DNA of 64,000 bases from Paramacrobiotus richtersi (lineage: Eukaryota; Tardigrada; Eutardigrada; Parachela; Macrobiotidae), in the NCBI GenBank assembly GCA_034698045.1, contig JAQGAU010000006.1:1-64000 (forward strand). The letters are read 5' to 3'. This document shows positions 23,595 to 34,589 of the stretch, in pieces; positions within the stretch are counted from its first letter, which is position 1, and every line of letters starts with the position of its first letter. The notes beneath the pieces are model-generated. The model was not told the DNA's origin. It did not search any database and saw nothing but the letters and a program-made list of their open reading frames with translations. Made by a program: the position numbers and the translations under genes.

Positions 23595-26150
23595 ATCTGC
23601 AGAGTACGTTATTCGTTGTTTTCTGGCGAACAGAAGTATTGGGCTACGGAATGTTCGGCCAGAATCAGGAACAGAAAGTAGGTTTGGTGACAGATTGAAT
23701 GCTGATGCGTTATAATAATATTATACAAGTGTTGGGTCGCGCTAGCGCGCAACCCATTTGTATTTGAAATATTAGAGTTTCTGGAAATGTATGGAATGTA
23801 GATTCTGGAGTGATGTAAATTATAAAACAAAGAAGTGTAAAATTTTGAAAGTTCTGGAGGTTGGCAATAGGTGAACGAATAGGAATACAGGCGCTTTGCG
23901 TAGAGAACTTTACGGGAGAAAGACTGCGTAGCACCCACTTTGGAAATCAGTTCCCTTTATTCAGAGCATCAAAGCGCCCTGGAGGACATGTTAGATCATT
24001 TGCTCATACTACTGTGTGTCAAATTGTCCTTAGAATATCATCTAAATCTCTAACTTTGTTATTACATATTTCGCTTTACCCGTGAACCCCTGTACATTAC
24101 TGACCTTTACAGTAATTTACAAAACCTTTCAGTGTGAATATTATAGTTTCGCTCCACCCACCAATCCCTGCTCATTACTGTACGTATCATTGTTATCAAA
24201 ACACAGCTGTTTGAAATGTTAGAATTTCTGAAATTTTGATAGACGCCATAATTTGAAATTAAAGGTCTTGATGTGGCAATGTTGTGGAGGTGCTCTGCTT
24301 AATATTTCAGTCGAATCAGCCAAATCAGTCAAATCTGGCAAATTGAAAAATTTTTTTGTTTTCGAAAGGTACTTCTTTTATAGTACTGCTATTATACGTA
24401 TTCCGTTTATGTATTCCGGATGCGAAATGTTAAACTTGGCGTAATGTTAAACCACATATACTTGTATTGTAGTGCTAAACTAAAACCGATTGGCGAGCAA
24501 TATCATTGCCCAGTAGGGCGCAGTAGACTGCAGCGAACCGATTTGCAAAGTTAAAGCTGCGCCGTGTTTATATTGCAAACGTTTATATCGAAAGAAGTTT
24601 TTCTAACTCGGTTCCGTTTCCCTCAATTATTTCCTTATTATTTTGAAATCCTGGTCTGGGCAGTGGAACTATTTTTGCTCCACCCATGAATCTCTATACA
24701 TTACTGTATGTTTTTCAAAAGCCCAATATTTGCAATAACAATAGTTTTTAAATTAAATAATATGTTTTAATGGCAAATTGTACAGAATTGTTTTTAAGAA
24801 CAATTAGGACCTGCTTAATACTTTTCCTGAAAATAAATATTTTCATCGAAACGTTTGTTTTACAGCCAAAAATACTGCTCCACATATTGTACGAGGGTAA
24901 TTAGGGCGCCTGCCATAGAATATTTTGCCGTTTCTTCAGGTGGTACATAATATATCATTCCATGTTCATCCACACGATAGGAGAGGTTTGCGAAATGGTA
25001 AACCCTATACGCTTATTTCACTTCCTTCACTTTCCAAGATTTGTTCGAATTAATTCTATCAGTTCGACCTGTTTTACTGATCAATTTTGCGTGAACACTA
25101 TTTCTGTAACAGAAATTTTGCTTGTTTAAACACCGTTGCTAAGCTTCTTTCTCTGCAGAAAGAGTCCATTTCTCCACACTGTGACACTGTCTAACACTTT
25201 CTCGTACTGTAGTAGTGACAGTAGTACTATCGGACCGCAGAGCTAGCCGTGGGCGGAAGCCCAAATCATGGTACTAAACCGAATGTTAATTTCCCACTTT
25301 GGTTACTTCGCATAACGTTCGTTTCGGAATCGATCGTTAACTACAGCGTTCACAGAGAACTAAATTTTACACGACACTTTTAATACAAATGTGATTTTTG
25401 GTAATTGACGTTCACCTCGTTATTAAAGCAGCTTGTCTATAATGCGGTGCACATTGTTTCCTGGTTCCGCTTATATGAAAATATTTGTCGGTTTGGTAAC
25501 GGTCTAAGTTTTTTTTTGCCCATTAGCTTGGTCGAATATTAAGCGAATTTCTACGTATACGCCACCTGCAATCACTGTTTCTGAAAACTGAAAAAATCGA
25601 TAACAAATTTCAGATCAAGAATTTTGACACAAACTCTTCGTACAGCACACCCTTGATCAAGTGCCTTTAGATATGAATTGACTATATTCTTATAAACTGT
25701 AAGACAAAAATGGAGTTTGAAACGGCGGAATTCGAGACGTAGAAATGTATGAATCTAGAGACGTACAAAACATTTTTATGTTCGACAAAGATAGTCGAGC
25801 AATGGCAAACAACAACTACAGGTCGTAATTTCATTTTAAAGTCTAAAGTAACAACTAAAACAACCGCATCATTGAACGAAACAGAAGTGTAACGCACTGA
25901 TCGTTCAGTGGGCAAACGGATGAAACGGTTTGTTACAGAAACCTAACGAAAAAGTGCACATGAGGAACATGATAACTTCGAACCACAGGAATGGAGATTC
26001 ACCTGCAACCAAACAATGGGACAGTTTAGCCTACACTAATAAAGTCAAACAAGTTTGAGGATCTACTGAGTCTATAGGAGTTGAAGCATCAACGCCGTAC
26101 TTTTTGAGAAGGACATCATTAGTTTACAGCGTACACCCGCTTGGTAGAAT
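23595..26150. other. No gene seen
   Basis: About 2.5 kb without a supported exon. The minus-strand frames at 23,609-23,938 and 25,682-25,915 and the plus-strand frame at 24,253-24,444 have no motif, and no repeat match was noted. Confidence 0.4.
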
Positions 26151-26156
26151 GTGTGA

Positions 26157-26590
26157 TCAACGAGGGAAAACGGTTGTGCTTATACACCTTCGGCAGGATT
26201 CGATGAATCTCTGCAGAATGTCTTGATCAACATCGTCAAGGTCTAAGTTCTGCAAAATCGTGTCCTTAAATCGGGAAGCCGCACTTAATACGAAGTTTGC
26301 ATGGCGCTTCCGCACGCATGGGAGGTTTAAATGGCAAGTTGTTGAACGTGCCGGTGTGAACATTCTCTGCTCACGGTACTCCCTCGCATTTACTGTGTAC
26401 TCATTCCGTAACATAATCATGGGAGGAACCCCTTCGGCACACAACTTTCTGTCGCAACCATAGCACTTGCAGTCCAAGTAGTCCGGCGCGCATCTTTCAG
26501 CACGAAATGGTCCAACAGTTTCTAGCCACGGATCCATTACAACTGGCTGTACGAACTGATGTGGCGATTTACCGCTAGCCGCCTACAAAG
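26157..26590 (-). CDS. Hypothetical cysteine-rich exon
   Basis: An open frame enters from an apparent TTTGTAG acceptor at about 26,593 and ends at a stop at 26,157, about 145 codons. It encodes a basic, cysteine-containing segment with a C-x5-DCKCYGCDRKLC cluster, then a CHLNLPC pair and finally SCRRC. The clustered C-x-C-x-x-C resembles the 'CxCxGC' word of IL-17-like cytokines and other cystine-knot proteins, but I would not call the family on that. It begins where the LINE RT fragment to its right loses similarity. It could therefore be a host exon next to a LINE insertion or, less likely, part of a repeat. Upstream exons were not found. Confidence 0.35.
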
Positions 26591-26599
26591 CAACGTGCT

Positions 26600-26900
26600 G
26601 CACACCGCAGCAAGTTATTGATCCAGCCGTAGTCTGAGGTGACACAACTTGACTGTACTAACAGCATTAAATCATCGGGGTGAGCTCGGAAGGAAACTCC
26701 AGGTAGAGAATTCATTTTGTGTAAAAGATCGTCGATAAATATAATAAACAGAAGAGGAGATAAAGGGGAGCTTGAAGTACGCCACAGGGCAAGTGAAAAC
26801 TATCACTTTTATACTTCTGGCTGACAACCTGTATGGATCGTCTAGTAAGGAAACTTGTTAGCCTCTTTAGGACCCAGAGGGGGCAATTGAGCTAAACAAA
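26600..26900 (-). mobile_element. LINE reverse-transcriptase palm fragment (Jockey/CR1-like)
   Basis: On the minus strand, frames read LTSFLTRRSIQVVSQKYKSD, then a PCGV-QAP turn, PLSPLLFIIFIDDLLHKMNS and FRAHPDDLMLL. These are RT blocks 4-5: the 'W..SFL..R.I.V' segment, the 'GVPQGS.LSPLLF' loop and the catalytic 'YADD' box, here HPDD. At least one frameshift lies between the first and second parts. It has the same strand as the ORF1 piece at 27.2-28.45 kb and could be the remnant of the same insertion with the intervening endonuclease lost. Confidence 0.75.
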
Positions 26901-26996
26901 TCTGTTGGTTAATATGCTACGAAAATCGTTGTCGTATGCTCCCAGCAGATCAAATGTCATCATTGTTGTCGCTTTATGCAAACGAAAGCTTTCAAG

Positions 26997-27105
26997 GACT
27001 TTTGTTGTTGTTGTTGTTTATAGAGTTACTGCAAGTCCACAAAGGACCATAGCTGATAACAAATTAAGTGAACAAGGTATGATAGTCGCCTAGTTACGGT
27101 GGTTT
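26997..27105 (+). repeat. LINE 3'-end-like dispersed repeat, copy 1
   Basis: A GTT-triplet run followed by ATAGAGTTACTGCAAGTCC and AATAACAAATTAAGTG-like sequence. It matches the minus strand at about 48,060-48,165 with roughly 12 differences in 95 positions. At 48 kb it lies directly downstream of a LINE C-terminal-like frame, which suggests a LINE 3' untranslated tail. Here it is in the opposite orientation to, and between, two pieces of another LINE. Confidence 0.6.
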
Positions 27106-27219
27106 ACAGAAGTATAGACACTGGTCGTAAATGAAAATTATAATGAAAGGAGTATATACAGGACACAAAACTGGGTAAAGAAAATGAGCATGAATAGTGA
27201 AAGATTAATAGGAAAAGGT

Positions 27220-28451
27220 GACTTATCCGTTATCATCAACCTGATGAACTGCTCGACGTTGAGCAGGGCACTCTCTGTATCCCGCCCGGTAATTGCTTTT
27301 GCAATGAAAGCATTTGTAATCCGGTTTGGATTTGGTACAATCCTTTGTCAAATGTTGCTCAGAACATTTGCCACAGGTCGGGGCAGGAGCTCGACATTCA
27401 CGTGCCCTGTGCCGATACCTGTAGCGGAGAACTATGGTTTCGAGTCTGACAATGGTTCCTCGCGTGGCAAGGACGTTAAGATACTTCTGCAGAAGTGCAT
27501 CGACGTGGGTTTTTTCATCCTTAAAATAAACTTTGACGTGATTGATAGACGCTTGTAACTGCATAGATGATCCAGGATAAATGCGCTGCATGCGGAAAAT
27601 GACGGTGGCTGAATGTATTTTTCCTTAGCAAGAGCAATTACATTGTTTCATGAACGAGCTGCTTAGGTGATTCAATATCCAAGTTTTATATAATAGCAGG
27701 AAATATGGTTAATGGAACGGACAGATTAGATACGGGTAGGACATTAATAGACCGCATCAGTCGTTTGTGGGCAGCTAGCCGCTGGTCCTCTGCGTTGAAG
27801 GTCAAAACGACATCCCCTCTCATTCGTCGCTGATACATCTCTTTAACAACAACATTCTCGTCACTGAATAACTGGTCAAGGTTCTTTATCGTAGACTTCG
27901 GTTCTACTTTTACTAGCTTCAAAGCTCACGGGACCCGGAACAATACTTCCGACCAAATTAAACCTGGAAGGTTTAGGTGGGGCGTGGCGTGGCTGGTTGT
28001 AACAGCTGGAGAAAAAGCAGACACAACTTTTGCGAAGGATGGCTTTTCTCTAGCATCTGGCTGACCTAAAAGACAGTCACGAACTCCCGTAGAGAATTTC
28101 ACGAGTTTATTGGACTGGAGGACGATTTCGAGGGCTTGCTTTTTGATCGTGTCATCCATTCGTGCAATTCGTTCCAGCAGTGTTCTTTTTTTTCTCAGCG
28201 CCTCAGAAAGGTGTTCTCGTCCATGCAGATATATACTGGCAGGACAGCTTGTTGTTTTCTTCGGTGGAAATGGCAGCATCAACAGCAGTGCTCGATTGTG
28301 CCACGTCGCTGGATGGTCCGCCATTCCGTTGTAGGAGAGCGGGGCGAGATTTACTTGGATTAGAGGAAGAAGGGGATAAGGAAAGGTTTTTGCGCTTGGT
28401 GGTGGCAGGCTTGTTTGAAAAAAATGCGCGAATATTGTTATCAACAGACAT
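27220..28451 (-). mobile_element. LINE ORF1 (zinc-knuckle nucleocapsid-like), degraded
   Basis: Three consecutive minus-strand frames give, in order, a Ser/Lys-rich N-terminus (MSVDNNIRAFF...), a coiled-coil-like helix (SEALRKKRTLLERIARMDDT), a KNLDQLFSDENVVVKEMY domain, and three CCHC-type knuckles (HRARECRAPAPTC, CGKCSEQHLTKDC, CFHCKSNYRAGYRECP). This is the layout of Jockey/I/CR1-group ORF1 proteins, which coat LINE RNA. The frame changes at least twice. Directly to its left come a foreign repeat and then an RT piece in the same direction. Confidence 0.75.
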
Positions 28452-28567
28452 TTTTCAGGAAGGTTTCTTCATTCATGGAGTGTCTTTTAATACGTAAGTT
28501 GCTTGAAATTTAAATGCTTGGCAACCACGGGGTATTTCACGCAGCTGCTCCGTATACATTTTTTATC

Positions 28568-28573
28568 TATAAA
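28568..28573 (+). promoter_or_regulatory. Possible TATA box
   Basis: TATAAA lies about 70 bp before the ATG of the secreted cysteine-rich gene. The spacing suits a short 5' leader; there is no other support. Confidence 0.35.
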
Positions 28574-28639
28574 GTAGTTAGAAGGAAGTATTGGGGGATA
28601 GCTGAACCTATAACGAGAGCTGGGAGTTAAACGTCCGTG

Positions 28640-29017
28640 ATGGCATGGAACTTGAAACTTTTTTTATTCTTGGTTCTTTTTAACGGCGTGCGTTCTTTTC
28701 TTCGGTGCAGGGTGCATGGAATCGGTACCAGTATGTGCTGGATCGGTGGAGGAAGTTGCGAGCTTCCAGGTGAGGTAGCTGCAGAAACAACACAGTACGC
28801 AGGATACGAATGGCCATGCGATTTTAAGAAGACCAGAAAGATATGTTGCCGAAACATCCCTGGGAAGCCTCCCGCTTGTAGAAAAATGGCTCACTGCGCA
28901 GATAAACCCGAATGTCCAGATTTTGGTATCAAGGCTCAGGAAGGCGGCTTCCGTACGGACTGCGGCATCTATCTGACCTCTACCTATTTAAATTGCTGTC
29001 CTATAACCGGACTGTAA
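28640..29017 (+). CDS. Secreted 12-cysteine protein (unknown family)
   Basis: Intronless ORF of 125 codons from ATG at 28,640 to TAA. The N-terminus MAWNLKLFLFLVLFNGVRS is a convincing signal peptide, with cleavage expected near residue 19. The mature part of about 105 residues has 12 cysteines, an even number that would allow six disulfides. They include two CC pairs (KICCRN near the middle and LNCCPI near the end) and no hydrophobic tail, so it should be soluble and extracellular. I do not recognise the family. It differs from the LU proteins in lacking the C-x-x-C...CN layout. It sits between a LINE ORF1 fragment to its left and a mariner to its right, yet its frame is clean. A possible TATA box precedes it; no AATAAA was seen close downstream. 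Confidence 0.7.
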   Translation: MAWNLKLFLFLVLFNGVRSFLRCRVHGIGTSMCWIGGGSCELPGEVAAETTQYAGYEWPCDFKKTRKICCRNIPGKPPACRKMAHCADKPECPDFGIKAQEGGFRTDCGIYLTSTYLNCCPITGL

Positions 29018-29251
29018 TAGTTATTATGGTTTGTTCAGCATTTGCACGGTTTATTTTGCGATTGCTAAGAATTAGCCGTTAACGTTAACATTGTGTGATT
29101 TATTTCGTTAGACAAGCCCTTCAGCTTAACATACGTTTGTTCAATACACAGATGTGGATGAATCTTGGTACATTACCCAGTCTCGTCAACTATTGTACCA
29201 CCGAGAAAATGTCTGCCGACAGGCGGCGACATTTCCGCTAAAACAAACAAG

Positions 29252-30590
29252 TACGAGGTGCAAGTAAAAAATCCTGCAACTGAAATTCTTCCCAGACCTT
29301 TGGACAACAAGCTTAAAGTTTTGGTATCACTAGTTAGAAGAACCTGTTATGCAGATTATGAAATTAACTGCACTGGCCAACGCCCACACCGCTGCCCTAG
29401 GGAGGGTCACCCCACCAAGGGTGGAAACGCATTTTGTCACGCAGCGCAGAATAACATGCCTTTCATAAAAGATCAGATTCGCGCTGTTATGTTTTCGGAT
29501 TTAAAAGTGATGTCGATCCAGTTAATTGTTATGAAAAAACTAAGAATCTTCGGAGATAATGTGACTACACAAGCAACGGTGTACCGCTGGTATCGGCGGT
29601 TTCGGGACGGCAGAGAAATTGTGGAAGATTTTCCAAGGTCTGGAAGACGTCGGACTGTGACGTTCCCTTCAAATGTGTCCCGTTTCCAGGCCCTGATCAA
29701 GAAGGATCCTTCGAATAGCCTCCTACAGATACAGTACGAACTTGGCATCAGTTGGGCGCACGCGGCGAAAATTCTCCACAATTACTTGGCGCTAAGGAAG
29801 ATCTGTAGCAGGTGGGTGCCTCATGAGCTTTCTGACGGCGAAAAACAGGCACGCGTACGTTTTGTTCGAGATCTCTTGAAGCAGTGCAGAAGAAATCCGC
29901 GCCAACGTTTATCCGAGATCGTTACCGATGACGAAGTCACGATATATAGTTTTGAGCCTCTCACCAAGCAGCAGGCGAAGCAGTGGATAGGAAAAAGCGA
30001 GCCTCGTCCAACGACTATTCGCAGAGAGCCCCATACCCGGAGAACGATGTACTCAGTTTTCATGAGCTGGAGTGGAGTTGTCGCGAAAACAGCAGTGCAA
30101 AGAGGTAAAACGATGACTTCTAAATTCTATGTAGAAGACTGTGTGACGAAAGTTGCGCGCAAGCTCTAGAAGTCCGCTGGTCAACAAGGAATTCAGCGTT
30201 ATTCCCTTCACCATGACAATGCCGGCTCTCACACTGCCAGATTTACGAAAGAATTCCTGGTGCAACGCAAACTCCGAACTCTTCGCCATCCACCGCATTC
30301 TCCAGACCTAAGCCCGTGCGATTTTCATTTATTTTGGAGACTGGAAAACCAGGTGCTCGGAAGAAGAATTTCTACTCAGGAAGAGTTGGACAAGGAAGTG
30401 ACACGCGCCCTAAAAGTGCTTTCCGTAAATGGTTTCTCTGACGCTTTCCAGGAATGGCTTGACAGGTGTAAAAGATGTATTAAATATAAGGGTGAATACT
30501 TCGAACATATGTGGTAATAGATGGGAAAATCTTTATGCAGAGCTTTGGAATAACCTAAGTTGCAGAACTTTTTACTTGTACCTCGTCTCG
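29252..30590 (+). mobile_element. mariner transposon, DD34D, nearly complete
   Basis: The inverted ends CGAGGTGCAAGTAAAAAATC (left) and the complement of CGAGGTACAAGTAAAAAGTT (right) enclose about 1.34 kb, the usual mariner size. The transposase frame (29,456-30,517, about 354 codons including one stop) has the N-terminal helix-turn-helix region (TQATVYRWYRRFRDG), the linker FPRSGRRRT, and the catalytic triad at TDDEVTIY, HHDNAGSHTA and SPDLSPCDFHLF. There are 34 residues between the second and third aspartates, which defines mariner. One in-frame TAG at 30,167-30,169 divides the frame; the rest is open. The first catalytic motif is TDDE rather than the usual TGDE. Confidence 0.9.
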
Positions 30591-30731
30591 TATGTCTGGT
30601 TATTGGCTTTCGCTGTCTTTTTGGTACGTTACTTTTCTTCGGACCACCCCCCATTGTACCTCGTCTCGTATGTCTGGTTATTGGCTTTCGCTGTCTTTTT
30701 GGTACGTTACTTTTCTTCGGACCACCCCCCA
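30576..30731. repeat. 78-bp exact tandem duplication at mariner 3' end
   Basis: Two identical units beginning TTGTACCTCGTCTCGTATGT, the first overlapping the terminal bases of the right mariner inverted repeat. The second copy therefore carries a duplicate of the outermost mariner end. Confidence 0.9.
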
Positions 30732-30813
30732 CTCATGGCATTGCAACGAATCGTTACGAATTCGGCATCCTACCCACCCACCCCTTCGTGTTACGTAATT
30801 TATGGATGACGCC

Positions 30814-31500
30814 TTATCTCCAAAAATTTCTCACTAAATCGAAACGGCAACCAATATTGGTTAACGTCTCAGTCCATGAAGGGCACTCAAGGGCCGCCTT
30901 GAACGCATTCAGATTAACATAATCTTTCGCCTCCGGGTGGCAAGCATTCCATAAGCGCACCATATCCATCTCACTCACCGAACTTGCACCGTAGCTTCCG
31001 CAGTGGGGCAAGGTGGGGTGCTTTGCTTGCTTGCCAGACGGGTTGAATGTGACGGCAGTGCTGGTGTTATTTGCGAGAATAGTTGCTTGCTGTTTGGAAT
31101 AAGACCAGAAATAAGTCGATAAGCGGTAACGAGTGAAAACTTCAGTCTCCGCTTATACTGCCATTTGATTCCTGATTGATGAAACAGGTCATCGCCGTTT
31201 TCTCACTTATCAACGGCTTCACGTATATGGGTATGCGCAGCTCTGCGAAAAAATCTCTTCAAACATCGCTCAAGTTCTTCTGCTGGACCAATAAGTTGTG
31301 GATTCCATATGGAACAGTAGTAATCCAAAAAAGGTTGAGCAAGTGTTTTAAAGAGATAAATCTTCGCTGCTTGGTGGCTGCTCCGTTTGTCCGGAAGCAA
31401 AACATTCACGTTGGGTGTGATTTTGTTGACTTTTCCGGATACACTTTCGACACGTTCCTTCCATAATTCCATTTCAGTCGATTGCCTATCACTGAACCAC
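30814..31500 (-). mobile_element. LINE RT thumb and C-terminal fragment (CR1/Jockey-like)
   Basis: On the minus strand: ITWFSDRQSTEMELWKERV, then AAKIYLFKTLAQPFLDYYC with SIWNPQL (the 'lvrP.LdY...vWnP' block), KRFFRRAAH, then KFSLVTAYRLISGL in another frame, and finally a VRLWNACHPEAKDY-type 'RLWN.L' end with a following 'FK.AL' word. The frame switches at least twice. It is a different insertion from the pieces at 17.1 and 26.6 kb. Confidence 0.75.
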
Positions 31501-31584
31501 GTGATCGACAGGTAAATCGGTTTGCGAGCCCGAAGACGATATCTGGCTTATTAAGCTGTGTAGGCGTCTTTTTATTAGTTAATC

Positions 31585-31760
31585 GGACATAGCTAGAGCC
31601 AGGCACGAGCCGCTAGCCTCGGCTCGACTCGTGAGCGCTCGCGGCTCGCGCGCCATATGAGCGAGCTAGCGATACTTGGGTTACGAGCCTAGTCGATCCT
31701 AGCGATGGGTTTTAGCCTCGCGAGCGAGCTGGGCCTTTGTTTTGAGCGAGCCAGGGTACA
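31585..31760. repeat. GAGC/GCTC-rich low-complexity tract
   Basis: Dense CGAGC, GCTCG and CTAGCG words (for example GAGCGAGCTAGCGA), many of them small palindromes, in otherwise balanced sequence. No coding signal. Confidence 0.6.
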
Positions 31761-31764
31761 AAAT

Positions 31765-32930
31765 ACAACATGTTCAGTTCTTTCTGTAGATATAACTTCA
31801 GAGAACTTGCTTGTTGACGAAAACACCACCGATTACGCACTGGTTGATTCTTTAATTCGTCAGCTGCTTGGAAGCAGGTTTCCGTTGCATGACATTTCAA
31901 AAACTAATTGGTTTGCAAAGGCAAAATAATGGTTGCGGGTCGGACGTGCCGGTAATCGCGTTCTGGCACACGAGCCGGCGGAGCCGAGCACAAAAACGCC
32001 GGTCAAAAACTATGCGCAGGCAATCGAGCCGTAAACTCGAGGCGCGTGCGGCGTGCCAGACTCTACAGTGCAGCATTTTTCAGGATTGAACTTTAGACCT
32101 TCTCCAACACGCCATTAGTCATTCGCGCGTGCTGTAAACGAAACAGCCGGCTGAGTAACTACGAGAATAATTAGTTGAATCCGGGTTTGAACCAAATTCC
32201 AAAATTTTGACAGGCGTGGCCCCACGATTTCATGTATCATAGGAAATGATGGAATCTGTCCGGTTGCAAATGCGCAGTATCTTCATACCGCAGCGAACAA
32301 GAAGTGCAAGCATAAAGGTGCTCCAACTCAGTTGTTCACTTCAAAATTCAGCGCACGATTCAGAGCTGCTCTGCTTCTCTAGGTGATGCAGTATCAATTA
32401 ACCATAATTTCCTCAATGTGCCATTTCGCATACAAGTATATTTTTCCCGAGTGCTTATGTCCTAAGGATGTTCATTCGACAGAATGAAAAGTCCCGGGAG
32501 GCTGTGCAGCCAAAACCCTTTGACTTTGTCCTTCTTGTCGTCACGGCGAACCATAAAAATTGTATTTAGTTACAAGTTGTGAAGTAAAGAACATCGAACC
32601 GAGAGCTTTTGAAATATACTACTGTAATCCAGTTGTTTCTATATAAAGTAAGATGGCTCCAGTCGGCTGATTGCGATTTGTGCGGCAAAATCCAGCACTG
32701 AATAAGCACAAGCCAAATATTAAGAAAAGCGAAGACCGGTAAAGATTTCTTACGGCAATCTCCACAAAAGTATACCATTAGGAGTAAAAACAGAAACAAA
32801 AAGGCAATACCAGCACCTTCAGAATGAAATGTACTGTCTGTCTTGCAGTAGTAAGGACCGATTTGCAGCGCTCTTTAGCGACCTCGCTTTGCTTCACGGC
32901 TCCTCCACTGCTGCCAGCTTTGAACCACGG
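31765..32930. other. No gene seen
   Basis: No exon or repeat match recognised. The minus-strand hydrophobic frame at 32,566-32,799 has a GTAAG donor in phase 1 but no usable upstream ATG. Confidence 0.4.
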
Positions 32931-32934
32931 TGCT

Positions 32935-33143
32935 CTAACGGGCAGAAATCGCACTACACATAAATGAAAGCAACACGATCCAGGAAGCAGCCACAATCTC
33001 CGCAACGTTGCACAGGTTGCTGGTGCACTCGAAACAGATGGCTTTTAGGGGCTTGAATGCTACGTTCATCGCAGCGCGCATCAAGGTACAGTTGAACAAA
33101 GGTACCATGCAGTTCCGTGTTTCAAAGATGTGGTATTTCGTAG
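32935..33143 (-). CDS. Isolated LU C-terminal exon
   Basis: A TTTTTACAG acceptor opens a phase-1 exon of exactly 70 codons including the junction codon, to a stop. It encodes FETRNCMVPLFNC, a loop, then AICFECTSNLCN, followed at once by a hydrophobic tail (IVAASWIVLLSFMC). C-x-x-C-x4-CN plus a hydrophobic end is the signature of the last exon of GPI-anchored LU proteins. The N-terminal LU exon should lie at higher coordinates on this strand; I did not find it. A signal-peptide exon on the same strand at 42.45-42.52 kb is a conceivable but unproven partner. Confidence 0.6.
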
Positions 33144-33647
33144 CTGTAAAAACAGGCATCACAAGGTGAAGTTATGAAGGGATGCAGTCAACGCAACTGA
33201 AACACAATCATAAACTGGGAACTAAACGACTTTATAAACGCGGATGCAGCTCAAGGATTTAGACAGAACAATCGTGCCAAGTCTCGTTTGGACAAAAATC
33301 CAGCATCGCCATTTACTTCGGTTCCACACCATGGAGAGGAAGGGTTATTAGCACTTTAGAATAGCTTCTAGGAAAGCACCGGGGACTGGCATCATTCATC
33401 ATCATTCACTCAATGCGAATGATGCGGTACTGAACATTAAAGGTCACCACCAACGGCATTTTAGAAGATTGTAAGTGGAACATATGTAGAGCCAGGGGTT
33501 CCATTATGTATCGGAAAAAGGCCTTCCGAGGGACAAATGAAATATCTCCCTGTGCCCAGTGAAGCGCATGAAAAGGTTGCCAAACACAACCATACCGCCG
33601 GAGCTTCATACTACTTATGACCACTTATAAGCACAATCACAAGGCCG

Positions 33648-34270
33648 TTGGTGTTTCTCTACACTTTCCGAAACAAAAAACCATATTCAACAGAAAATTC
33701 GAGAAAGAAATCACAACAAGTAAAACGAAGAATCGAAGATCGATATGTTTTCAGTCCCCCGACGAATTACTCCCGCCTACCAGCTGAAGATGTTGATCTT
33801 TTTTATCATTTACTGTGTCGAACCATTGCGAAGTACAAAACGATAACGGGGAGACTGTGGAGTCACGGGATACTGACCGATTTTTCGTCCAGAATGAAGT
33901 GACTGTAAAAGAGAAGTACATTGCGGAAACGGATGAGGTCGAAAATCAAGTGCATGATTTTGTGAAAGAAGTTTTTACTCTTGTGGATTAAAGTTTTCCA
34001 GTTCGATCGAAACGAATAAAACAGGATAAGCCGCCGTACTGCTATCCACCATCAGAGAGTCGATTCGACGCAAAAATGCAGCGTGCCGACGAAAAATACG
34101 GAAGAATACACAGGAAAAATCGTGAATATTATGTATGGCCTAAGATCAGAAATGCGTCACCAGATTCAGATAGCTGAACAGCGCTACTTCCGGGAAAATC
34201 AGCGGAACGCCAACCTGCAGGCGCGAAATTTTCGCGCTACGCGCGAATTCCTCAGCCCATGCATGGTATT
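33648..34270 (+). pseudogene. Possible degraded coding region, family unknown
   Basis: Successive plus-strand frames read like protein rather than noise: KPYSTENSRKKSQQVKRRIE, then FFVQNEVTVKEKYIAETDEV, then KRIKQDKPPYCYPPSESRF and KYGRIHRKNREYYVWPK. They are separated by frame changes and stops with no convincing introns between them. This could be a decayed host gene or a decayed transposon ORF. I cannot assign a family. Confidence 0.3.
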
Positions 34271-34589
34271 TCAGCGAACTTTGTGAAAGTCAGAAAACAT
34301 AAAATTTTTCGCGCTTCGTGCGTATCTTCTCGGTAAAATTATCAGATCATATATGCTTATTTTAGTTCCATTAGGACTAACAATTGCTGTTAGTTTTTAA
34401 AAAACGTCGCGCCGCACCCCCAGCTTTGCGTACTATGTGGCGCTCGGCACGCTTAGGGGACCGCCCTGCAAGGGGCTTGGCTCGCCACGCCTTAGGGTCC
34501 CCCTAAGGGTAGCTCGGCCCGCCACACCTGACCCTCCTAGAACTTCCTGACGCCGCTGCCAACCTGCTATGGAAGGAAATTGGACGGAT

